Assembly: GCF_023073915.1 (NCBI RefSeq)
Contig: NZ_JADPKK010000022.1
Coordinates: 1,612,001 to 1,676,000 of the forward strand
Origin: Bradyrhizobium sp. 149
GTDB lineage: Bacteria > Pseudomonadota > Alphaproteobacteria > Rhizobiales > Xanthobacteraceae
DNA length: 64,000 nt
Direction of reading: 5' to 3'
The notes beneath the pieces are model-generated. The model saw only the letters and a program-made list of their open reading frames with translations. It was not told the origin of the DNA and did no database searches. This document shows positions 58,120-64,000 of the stretch, in pieces. Positions within the stretch are counted from its first letter, which is position 1. Every line of letters begins with the position of its first letter. A program made the position numbers and the translations under genes.

Positions 58120-58539
58120 ATGCCCGACACCAAGACGAAAACCACGGACGACAAGGTCATCAAGAGCGAAGAGCAATGGCGCAGCGAGTTGTCGCCGATG
58201 CAATACGCGGTGCTGCGCGAGAAGGCGACCGAGCGTCCCTTCTCCGGCGAATATGAACACGACCACCGCGCCGGCACCTACACCTGCGCGGGCTGCGGCA
58301 ATGTGCTGTTCGAGTCCGACGCCAAGTTCGATTCCGGCTGCGGCTGGCCGAGCTTCACCCAGCCCGCCGTCGAAGGCCATATCGAGGAGGAGCGGGACGT
58401 CAGCCACGGCATGATCCGCACCGAGGTGCTGTGCGCCAAATGCAGCGGCCATCTCGGCCATGTCTTCCCCGACGGCCCTGGGCCGACGGGTCTGCGCTAC
58501 TGCATCAATTCCGCAGCGCTGAAGCTCGAGCCCAAATAA
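58120..58539 (+). CDS. msrB: Methionine-R-sulfoxide reductase MsrB
   Basis: A 139-residue enzyme for R-form methionine sulfoxide. Zinc is held by CAGCG and CAKC, the catalytic Cys is in RYCINSAAL, and the substrate His/Trp residues are in SGCGWPSF and GHLGHVFPDGP. It has no signal peptide (starts PDTKTKTTDDK), so it should stay in the cytosol, unlike the MsrA encoded before it. It forms an operon with msrA, closed by a perfect terminator hairpin. Confidence 0.94.
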   Translation: MPDTKTKTTDDKVIKSEEQWRSELSPMQYAVLREKATERPFSGEYEHDHRAGTYTCAGCGNVLFESDAKFDSGCGWPSFTQPAVEGHIEEERDVSHGMIRTEVLCAKCSGHLGHVFPDGPGPTGLRYCINSAALKLEPK

Positions 58540-58546
58540 ACCTTGC

Positions 58547-58581
58547 GCGTCGCCGGGTTCCGTCATGGAACCCGGCGACGC
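58547..58581 (+). terminator. Terminator of msrA-msrB
   Basis: A perfect 15-base-pair stem (GCGTCGCCGGGTTCC/GGAACCCGGCGACGC) with loop GTCAT starts eight bases after the msrB stop. The T run after it is short (GCTTTT). Confidence 0.7.
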
Positions 58582-58647
58582 GATGTGCTTTTCTACCCTG
58601 GTGGTGCGGCCGACCATGGCATTGCGGCGGCCGCCAGGGAGGATGCC

Positions 58648-58812
58648 ATGACGCTTGGGACCATCCTGATCATCCTGGTGATCATTTATCTGGTCGGCGG
58701 CCTGTCGGGCCGCATCGGTGGCTACGGCTACGGAATGGGCCATTCCGGCATGGGGATCGGCGGCCTCGTCCTCGTGGTGCTGCTGGTGCTACTGCTCCTC
58801 GGCAAGCTTTAA
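58648..58812 (+). CDS. DUF3309-type small membrane protein
   Basis: A 54-residue protein with a strong GGGAGG site. It starts TLGTILIILVIIYLVGG (first helix), has a Gly/Tyr/Met-rich turn (GYGYGMGHSGMG) and ends with VLVVLLVLLLLGKL. Two hydrophobic helices and the Leu/Val-rich end are as in DUF3309 proteins of rhizobia. Function is unknown. A longer open frame upstream is not used. Confidence 0.7.
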   Translation: MTLGTILIILVIIYLVGGLSGRIGGYGYGMGHSGMGIGGLVLVVLLVLLLLGKL

Positions 58813-59024
58813 ATCATTCAAGGCACTGATATTATTACGGCTTTCCAAGTTGCGGAGCTGCCATGCGCGGATTCATCATCTCGCATCGCGGGGGTCGCAA
58901 TTTTGTCAAAACGGGCTATATTAGAGGACGAAAATGACATGTGCGGCGCGCCACTCAATCGTGGCCTCTGCCCGTCCAAACCCCACGCGCTTAAAGCCCC
59001 AGAGAGATCACGAGGTCTTTGACC

Positions 59025-59318
59025 ATGCGTCCACTGCGTCCGTTCAACTTCAACACCTCCGCCGAACTCTTCCCCGCCGCGATCCGCAAGAAGAAGCGCG
59101 CGGGCTTCACCTATCGGCGGTTCGGTACTGCGGCCGAAGCCGTCCAGTTCGCGATGGAGCAGTTGCCGACGGATTCGCTGAACGGCGCCTATCTTCAGGT
59201 CGAGGAAGCGCGCTTCGACCAGAACGGCATCCGCTCGCTCTACGAGAGCGAAGCCTTCCCGCTGCCTCGTCACCGCAAGCCGGTGGAGGCCAGCGCCGAC
59301 GCCGCCGACGCGGCCTAA
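59025..59318 (+). CDS. Conserved small hypothetical protein
   Basis: A 97-residue basic protein (many Arg, Lys and Phe) with the stretch ELFPAAIRKKKRAGFTYRRF and a helical part AEAVQFAMEQLPTDSLNGAY. It is rhizobial in appearance but I cannot name a family. It starts at ATG behind GAGG and is followed by a strong terminator. It is probably cytosolic. Confidence 0.75.
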   Translation: MRPLRPFNFNTSAELFPAAIRKKKRAGFTYRRFGTAAEAVQFAMEQLPTDSLNGAYLQVEEARFDQNGIRSLYESEAFPLPRHRKPVEASADAADAA

Positions 59319-59347
59319 GTTTTCGTAAAGCACTGCGATGTGCGCCG

Positions 59348-59379
59348 AAAGCGCGATGGCCGAAAGGCCGTCGCGCTTT
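59348..59379 (+). terminator. Terminator after the 97-residue protein gene
   Basis: AAAGCGCGATGGCC pairs with GGCCGTCGCGCTTT around a GAAA loop and leads into TTTTT, 30 bases after the stop. Confidence 0.8.
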
Positions 59380-59396
59380 TTGCGTTTGGGGGAGCG

Positions 59397-59939
59397 TCAG
59401 ATGCGCGGCTGCTTGTCGAGCCAGCGGCGGAGCAGGCGCATGTTGCGCATGTTGGCACGGAACATGACGTCGAAGGCGTCGCCCGCGAACGGCACCATGC
59501 CGACGACGCCGTCGACCGCGACATTGCCGAGCATGCGCGCGGTGATGTACCAGGGCGCCCCGAGCGCCCTCGCCTCGCGCACCAGCCAGAGCGAGATCGC
59601 GGTGGTGATGATGTCGCCGACGACGGGGATCAGTCCGATCAACCCGTCGATGCCGTAGCGGATATTGGTGCCGGGGAGGACGAAGGCGACGTCGAGCAGC
59701 TTTGCGATGGCCTCGATCCGCGCGATCCGCTGCTCGCGCGTCAGATTGCCAAACGGATTATCTTTGCCGAACTCGAAGCGAAACTCGCGAAAGCCTTGCT
59801 CCAGCGTTTCGGGCCGGATCTCGTGACCCTCCTGGTCGATGATCGGGCCACGCGCCTCGGCGCTCGAAGAGGCCGCGCCCGGGCGGCTTCCGGGGCGGGA
59901 TGGACGCGGAGCAAGAATATCGTCATCGGACATGGTCAT
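59397..59939 (-). CDS. DUF4112 domain protein
   Basis: A 180-residue membrane-associated protein. DUF4112 segments are ARIEAIAKLLDVAFVLPGTN near residue 90, IRYGIDGLIGLIPVVGDIIT, and ALGAPWYITARMLGNVAVDG. They are followed by VVGMVPFAGDAFDVMFRANM. A charged N-terminal region of about 60 residues (RPSRPGSRPGAASSS) comes before. Two ATG codons lie six bases apart; I took the first. Function is unknown. Confidence 0.85.
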   Translation of the reverse strand: MTMSDDDILAPRPSRPGSRPGAASSSAEARGPIIDQEGHEIRPETLEQGFREFRFEFGKDNPFGNLTREQRIARIEAIAKLLDVAFVLPGTNIRYGIDGLIGLIPVVGDIITTAISLWLVREARALGAPWYITARMLGNVAVDGVVGMVPFAGDAFDVMFRANMRNMRLLRRWLDKQPRI

Positions 59940-60000
59940 GGCCTGTAGGGAACGCGCCAGCGCGGCGGAGGTTGCTGCGGCGTGATCGAAGGTCGCGCCC

Positions 60001-60426
60001 TCAGGTCGATGCTGTCGCCGGCTGCGGCTCCGCAACATATCTATGCACGAGCCATGACGAAATCACCGCCGGCACGAAGCCGACGAGGCCGTACAGGATG
60101 AACTGCACTGCGCCCGAATCTGGCCCGCGCGAGCTGTAGGTCAGCGAGGCCAGGATGAAGGCGAACACGCCGACCAGAAGCATCCGCAGCACCGGGCCGA
60201 TCCGGCGGACGTGGACCAGGATGTCGTCGACCGCGCCGATCATCAGTGAGGGCAGGAAGCCGAACAGATAGCTGTATTGCAGGGTCTTGAAGAACACCGC
60301 GAACAGCTTGCCGACCTCGCCGAGACTGGTCTGGGTCCAGTAGCCGGACTGATAGGTTGTCGTCAGCAGCAACAGAAACCCGCCCACGAACGGGCCAACC
60401 AGCGCGAACACGAAATAGCGTTTCAT
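60001..60426 (-). CDS. Small integral membrane protein (DUF5413-like)
   Basis: A 141-residue protein with about four transmembrane helices (YFVFALVGPFVGGFLLLLTT; SYLFGFLPSLMIGAVD; VLRMLLVGVFAFILASLTY; ILYGLVGFVPAVISSWLVH). The N terminus KRYF is typical of small rhizobial membrane proteins of unknown role. It is followed by the DUF4112 gene in the same direction, about 60 bases away, so the two may be co-transcribed. It starts at ATG; a TTG one codon earlier is not needed. Confidence 0.75.
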   Translation of the reverse strand: MKRYFVFALVGPFVGGFLLLLTTTYQSGYWTQTSLGEVGKLFAVFFKTLQYSYLFGFLPSLMIGAVDDILVHVRRIGPVLRMLLVGVFAFILASLTYSSRGPDSGAVQFILYGLVGFVPAVISSWLVHRYVAEPQPATAST

Positions 60427-60569
60427 CAAGCACCCTCATCCTTCGCCCCGTTATAGCAGCGCCGCGGGAACCTTGAATAGCCGGGTGCCGGCTCTGCCTT
60501 TGGGAACAAGCGGCATAGCGACGAGTTCAGACAGGACTCGCAATTCACTTGTCAAATTTGGAGCCGCCG

Positions 60570-60815
60570 ATGTCCCGCAAACTGTTCTTTCTGGCGACGA
60601 TCGCGCTGACGGCCCTGACCGGCCTGTCGAGCCTGCCGGCTCGCGCACAAGGTCATGGCGGCACCTCGCAGGAACAGCAGGCCTGCTCGCGCGATGCCTC
60701 GCGCCTGTGCCGCAAGGACCTCGGCAATGACGGTGCGGTGCAGGGTTGCCTGCAAGCCAACCGGGCCAAGCTGTCGCGGTCTTGCAGCAAGGTCTTTCAG
60801 AGCCACGGCATGTGA
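60570..60815 (+). CDS. Small secreted Cys-rich protein A
   Basis: An 81-residue protein with a signal peptide (KLFFLATIALTALTGLSSLP, cleavage near ARA-Q). The mature part has four Cys residues in the pattern C-x3-A-x-R-L-C, then VQGC and SRSC, shared with the protein at 61335-61610. A two-disulfide periplasmic fold is likely. It has GGAG ahead of ATG. The next gene, 36 bases downstream in the same direction, is an unrelated small protein. Confidence 0.72.
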   Translation: MSRKLFFLATIALTALTGLSSLPARAQGHGGTSQEQQACSRDASRLCRKDLGNDGAVQGCLQANRAKLSRSCSKVFQSHGM

Positions 60816-60851
60816 GGGCCGGAACATCCCCGGCGAACGGAGAGTGAAGCC

Positions 60852-61079
60852 ATGTTGCGCGACGAACAGCTCTCGATCCTGAGGGACATCAGCCAATCGG
60901 TCGCCTTTGCCGACGACCGGCACGGCAAGATCGGCGAGCTGATCGCCGACGGTTACGTGATGAAGGACGGCGACCTGTTCGAGCTCACGGCAAAGGGCGT
61001 GACGGCCGTGGAGGAGCACGCAGCGGTTGGCGCAAGCGACGCGGAACAAGCGAGCGCATCCTCCGATCGATTGAGCTGA
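60852..61079 (+). CDS. Small acidic hypothetical protein
   Basis: A 75-residue cytosolic protein (LRDEQLSILRDISQSVAFAD, then GKIGELIADGYVMKDGDLFELTAK). The alternation of helices and a short strand with GYVMKDGDLFELT resembles a winged-helix wing, so it could bind DNA, but no family is certain. It starts behind GGAGAG and sits 36 bases after the Cys-rich gene, probably in one transcript. Confidence 0.7.
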   Translation: MLRDEQLSILRDISQSVAFADDRHGKIGELIADGYVMKDGDLFELTAKGVTAVEEHAAVGASDAEQASASSDRLS

Positions 61080-61334
61080 TCGCACGCCGGTCGCATTGTG
61101 CGTGACGTGCGCGCAACAATTGCGAATTCCTTTTTGCCTGCCATTGCGGCCGCGCGACAATGGCGCATACTTCGCTCGGGCGGCGCAGCACTTTTCGATT
61201 CGAACATCACCAGAGATCGAGCAACCACATGCGGGATGAGTTCCGCGTGAAGGCTGCGACATGCGGCAAAGCAAGCCGCGTGCGGTGCCCCAAAACCAAG
61301 CGGCTCATAGCCGCGGAACTCAGGGACGCATCGC

Positions 61335-61610
61335 ATGACACGCTACCAGACCATCGCAACTCTCTTCGCCGTCGCAACCGCAGCCGTCGCATTCCAGACA
61401 TCACCCGGCCTCGCCTTCTCGTCCGAAGCACAACAGATGTGCTCCGGCGATGCAATGCGGCTGTGTTCGAGTGAGATCCCCGACATCCCGCGCGTCAGGG
61501 CCTGCATGGTGCAGAAAAAGGCTCAGGTCAGCCCGGGCTGCCGCGCCGTGATGGACCGCGAGCACGCAGCCGCGGGCGCATCGCGCAAGCGGGAAGCTAC
61601 TGCGCAATAG
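61335..61610 (+). CDS. Small secreted Cys-rich protein B
   Basis: A 91-residue protein with a signal peptide (RYQTIATLFAVATAAVAFQ). The mature part carries four Cys residues in the order C-x3-A-x-R-L-C, RACM and SPGC, matching protein A at 60570-60815 but otherwise diverged. The tail is basic. Together the two suggest a small family of periplasmic disulfide proteins with a common spacing. No enzyme motif is visible. Confidence 0.72.
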   Translation: MTRYQTIATLFAVATAAVAFQTSPGLAFSSEAQQMCSGDAMRLCSSEIPDIPRVRACMVQKKAQVSPGCRAVMDREHAAAGASRKREATAQ

Positions 61611-61648
61611 ACGCCGGTTCAATTTCGGTTGGATCGTTGAAAGCTCGG

Positions 61649-61672
61649 TTCACCTCTCCGGAGAGAGGTGAA
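61649..61672. terminator. Hairpin between convergent genes
   Basis: TTCACCTCTC pairs with GAGAGGTGAA around CGGA, between two genes that point towards each other. It may end both transcripts. Confidence 0.4.
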
Positions 61673-61687
61673 CAACAGTCAGGCACC

Positions 61688-63307
61688 TTAGTCGCCCCAC
61701 TGGGCGAAGGCGTCGTTGAAGGCGCGCTCGCCGGGAGCGCCCTTCTCGATGGCGATGATGGCGCGGCGCTGGTTGGCGTAGACCAGGGGCACGTCGAACC
61801 AGGAGCGCTCCTTCAGGAGCTGGACGTTGCGGCTGCGATCGGCATCGACGTTGGAGAGGCCGACCAGGAAGAAGCCGTCGGTGACCTTGACCGCGAGACC
61901 TGCGAGCGGCGTGCCGCGGGCCTGTTCGTTCGACTTCATCAAGATGCCGGGCACGTTGGAGACGCCGCCGCCCGAGAAATCCTGCGGCAGGACGAAGGTC
62001 AATTCCGCGGTGTGGCTCGCCGGCAGCGACGAGTCGGTGTTGCGGCGGAACGACATCGTCATCTTGAACTTGCGGTCGGGGATCTCGATGTCGGCGCGCA
62101 CGGCGACGTCGGCCTTCTGGTTGCCGGACGCCTTGATCGGCTCGAGCCGCCACACCACCGAGCCGACATATTGCTTGCCCTTCGGATCGGATGGATCCTC
62201 GTCGTAGAGCACGACCTTCTGCGCCACCGGCGCGACCGGCTGGTCGCTGGCCGAAGGCTGACCGACGCGATCCGGAATCTTGGGCTTGCTCTGCGGCTGA
62301 GACGAATCCTTCGGCGCCTCCACCACCTGCGTCGGCGAAGACTTGAACAGGTTGCTCGCAGTCTGGACCAGCTGCTTGCCCCAGAGGATGCCGGCACCGA
62401 CCAGGATCAGCACGATGCCGACGGCGATGGCGCTCTTGAACGGAAAAACGGAGCCGGTGCGGGCGCGCTTCTTCTTGGTGTCGCGGTCGAGAACGGGGAT
62501 GTGCGGACGCGACGGCGGCTGCTGCTGCGGGGTATAGCGCTCGGCTTCCTCGATCGATTCGTCGTAGGAGTAGGGCGCGTCCGCCCCGGCGGCGCGATTC
62601 TCCAGGCTCGGCTCGAGCCGATCGAATTCCGGCGAGGGCGAGGGAACGTTGGCGTAGGTGCGGCGCGCGGCACGGTTGGCCTGCGCGGCGGCCCCGCCGA
62701 GATCATTGGCGTCGGCCGTGATGTCGCGGAAGCCGCGCACGCCCGGTGCCGGCGGCAGCGGCGGCGGAGGTCCCATGTCCGGCGGACGGCGTCCACTGGC
62801 GCGATCTCGTCCGGCCGGAGGCTCCGGCATCGACGGCGGTGCCGACGGACCCGGCTGGCGCGGCGCGTCGAAACGCGGGGCCCGCGGCGCACGCGGGGCG
62901 TCGCCCTGGTCATCGACGTTGAAGGAGGGCCGGTCGGCGCGTGGCGGCGGCGGCGCCGGACGGGTGCGCGGCGGGGCAGAAGTTTGAGGCGCGGGCGAGT
63001 TGCCCTCGGTGGCGCGGGTGCTGGCGCGGCGGAAGGCATCGCCACTGCCGCTGCTGCGGGCGCCGCCACCGGGACGCGAGGCCTCGCGGGCACGCTGGGC
63101 CGCCTCTGATTCGACCTTGCGGACGGCCTCTTCCAGCGAGAGCCGCTCGCGGGTGATCTCTGATTCGGAGAGCGGCGGCTGCACGCTGCGGAGCTGCGCG
63201 ATCAGCGCCGTGCGCGCCCGCTCGTAGAGCGCGCGACGGCTCTCGCCGGGAGCGTTGGGGTCCAGGGCGGCAATAGCGCGGGCGATCAGCGGATAGTAAT
63301 CAGCCAT
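61688..63307 (-). CDS. Large proline-rich membrane-anchored hypothetical protein
   Basis: A 539-residue protein of unknown role. The N terminus (ADYYPLIARAIAALDPNAPG, then ESRRALYERARTALIAQLRS) is a conserved helical region. A long Pro/Arg/Ala-rich stretch spans ~95-270, with acidic patches. One transmembrane helix is near residue 295 (AIAVGIVLILVGAGILWG). The C-terminal part has a beta-rich region with VAVRADIEIPDRKFKMTMSF and ends in an acidic tail. It lies 36 bases downstream of purA in the same direction. The arrangement suggests a cell-envelope protein. Confidence 0.8.
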   Translation of the reverse strand: MADYYPLIARAIAALDPNAPGESRRALYERARTALIAQLRSVQPPLSESEITRERLSLEEAVRKVESEAAQRAREASRPGGGARSSGSGDAFRRASTRATEGNSPAPQTSAPPRTRPAPPPPRADRPSFNVDDQGDAPRAPRAPRFDAPRQPGPSAPPSMPEPPAGRDRASGRRPPDMGPPPPLPPAPGVRGFRDITADANDLGGAAAQANRAARRTYANVPSPSPEFDRLEPSLENRAAGADAPYSYDESIEEAERYTPQQQPPSRPHIPVLDRDTKKKRARTGSVFPFKSAIAVGIVLILVGAGILWGKQLVQTASNLFKSSPTQVVEAPKDSSQPQSKPKIPDRVGQPSASDQPVAPVAQKVVLYDEDPSDPKGKQYVGSVVWRLEPIKASGNQKADVAVRADIEIPDRKFKMTMSFRRNTDSSLPASHTAELTFVLPQDFSGGGVSNVPGILMKSNEQARGTPLAGLAVKVTDGFFLVGLSNVDADRSRNVQLLKERSWFDVPLVYANQRRAIIAIEKGAPGERAFNDAFAQWGD

Positions 63308-63343
63308 TTCTACTCAATATACGCGCGTCCCGGTAAGAGATCG

Positions 63344-64000
63344 TTAAGCCTCGAACGGATTTTGCACCAGGATAGTATCCTCGCGTTCGGGGCTGGTGGA
63401 AAGCAGCGCGACCGGGCACCCCACCAATTCCTCGATCCGGCGGACATATTTGATCGCCTGGGCCGGCAGCTGGGCCCAGGACCGCGCATTAGCGGTCGGC
63501 TCCTTCCAGCCCTCGATGGTCTCGTAGATCGGCTCGACCCGGGCCTGGGCGCCCTCGCCCGCCGGGAAGTGGTCGATCTCCTTGCCGTCGAGCTTGTAGC
63601 CGGTGCAGACCTCGATCGTGTCGAAGCCGTCAAGAATGTCGAGCTTGGTCAGCGCCAAGCCGTTGATGCCGCAGGTGCGGACCGCCTGCCGGACCAGCAC
63701 GGCGTCGAACCAGCCGCAGCGGCGGGGACGGCCGGTGTTGGTGCCGAACTCGCGGCCGCGCTCGCCGATCTTGCGGCCGGTCTCGTTGTCCTGCTCGGTC
63801 GGGAACGGGCCTTGGCCGACGCGGGTGGTGTAGGCCTTGCACAGGCCGAGCACATACCCGACCGCGGCGGGGCCGAGGCCCGAGCCGGTTGCCGCCTGCG
63901 CCGCCACCGTGTTGGACGACGTCACATAGGGATAGGTGCCGTGATCGACATCGAGCAGCGCACCTTGCGCGCCTTCGAACAACATGCGCTTGCCTTCGCG
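63344..64000 (-). CDS. purA: Adenylosuccinate synthetase PurA, C-terminal part (5' end outside window)
   Basis: The enzyme makes adenylosuccinate from IMP, aspartate and GTP in AMP synthesis. The visible 218 residues include EGAQGALLDVDHGTYPYVTS, the IMP-binding SSNTVAAQAATGSGLGPAAV region, VGQGPFPTEQDNETG, and the family stretches GREFGTNTGRPRRCGWFDAV and LTKLDILDGFDTIEVC. The gene continues past the window edge. It is a housekeeping gene unlikely to be a pseudogene; the frame is open throughout. Confidence 0.96.
   Translation of the reverse strand, partial: REGKRMLFEGAQGALLDVDHGTYPYVTSSNTVAAQAATGSGLGPAAVGYVLGLCKAYTTRVGQGPFPTEQDNETGRKIGERGREFGTNTGRPRRCGWFDAVLVRQAVRTCGINGLALTKLDILDGFDTIEVCTGYKLDGKEIDHFPAGEGAQARVEPIYETIEGWKEPTANARSWAQLPAQAIKYVRRIEELVGCPVALLSTSPEREDTILVQNPFEA

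Noticed and set aside
61637..63109. Rightward open frame of 490 codons opposite the proline-rich protein gene
   Set aside because: Arg/Gly-rich shadow; the leftward frame has conserved-looking ends, a membrane helix and a position next to purA.

Overview
The window is GC-rich alphaproteobacterial chromosome. The gene content (SciP next to a fliF-fliG-fliH-fliN-flbD flagellar operon, CtrA half-sites, many CoA-ester catabolic genes, an Ssu sulfonate operon, DUF1127 and DUF3309 proteins, a class III cyclase-TPR protein, nap remnants, and palindromic intergenic repeats) points to Bradyrhizobium or a close relative in the Nitrobacteraceae. This is inference from gene content; no 16S gene is in the window. 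LAYOUT. 1-14 kb: a catabolic cluster. A tight five-gene leftward operon (SDR, two acyl-CoA dehydrogenases, thiolase, nitronate-monooxygenase-like flavoprotein) faces a rightward SDR-GST pair. Then come a leftward isomerase (DsbA/kappa-GST fold) plus family III CoA-transferase unit, a rightward HxlR-type regulator, and a leftward unit of an ABC solute-binding protein and a feruloyl-CoA-synthase-like ligase. Four copies of one palindrome (GTTC-N7-GAAC class, T-rich spacer) lie in the three promoter regions of these units, which suggests that the HxlR protein controls them as one regulon. 14-21 kb: a leftward RND efflux pair diverges from a TetR gene across duplicated inverted operators; the TetR gene is followed by an alpha/beta-hydrolase and a maleylacetate-reductase-like iron alcohol dehydrogenase. 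21-24 kb: tRNA-Met(CAT), a repeat element, a secreted proline-rich protein, a methyltransferase and mnmA. 24-32 kb: flagellar genes fliK-flgD behind a good sigma-54 promoter, sciP, then fliF-fliG-fliH-fliN-flbD behind CtrA half-sites. 32-36 kb: a secreted vanadium-haloperoxidase-like protein, an M20 peptidase, a repeat element and a 52-residue membrane protein. 35-41 kb: a sulfonate uptake and desulfonation operon (ssuA twice, ssuD, ssuC, ssuB, flavin reductase). 41-44 kb: a P450, a LuxR-type regulator and a DUF2200 protein. 44-52.3 kb: a repeat-rich accessory region of small proteins. It has two nearly identical copies of a dihydrofolate-reductase-like gene, two copies of a MITE-like element and three or four copies of a ~97 bp repeat, with an adenylate-cyclase-TPR protein between them. 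52-55.5 kb: an LLM flavoprotein, decayed napB and napC fragments ended by a palindromic repeat, and a RecD-like helicase. 55-64 kb: a TPR-caspase gene split by an apparent one-base frameshift, msrA-msrB, several small conserved proteins including two Cys-rich secreted paralogues, a large proline-rich membrane protein, and the 3' part of purA. HOW GENES WORK TOGETHER. The first cluster can activate an acid to its CoA ester (ligase or CoA-transferase), desaturate it with a pair of adjacent dehydrogenases, and finish with SDRs and a thiolase; no enoyl-CoA hydratase is present. FlbD (sigma-54 activator) and the sigma-54 promoter before fliK, with SciP and CtrA sites before fliF, reproduce the Caulobacter-type flagellar hierarchy. 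The most unusual items are the HxlR operator family, the paired SDRs with Phe at the catalytic Tyr position, the Cys-Ala-His variant haloperoxidase, the repeat-flanked gene duplication, the nap scar and the frameshifted caspase.
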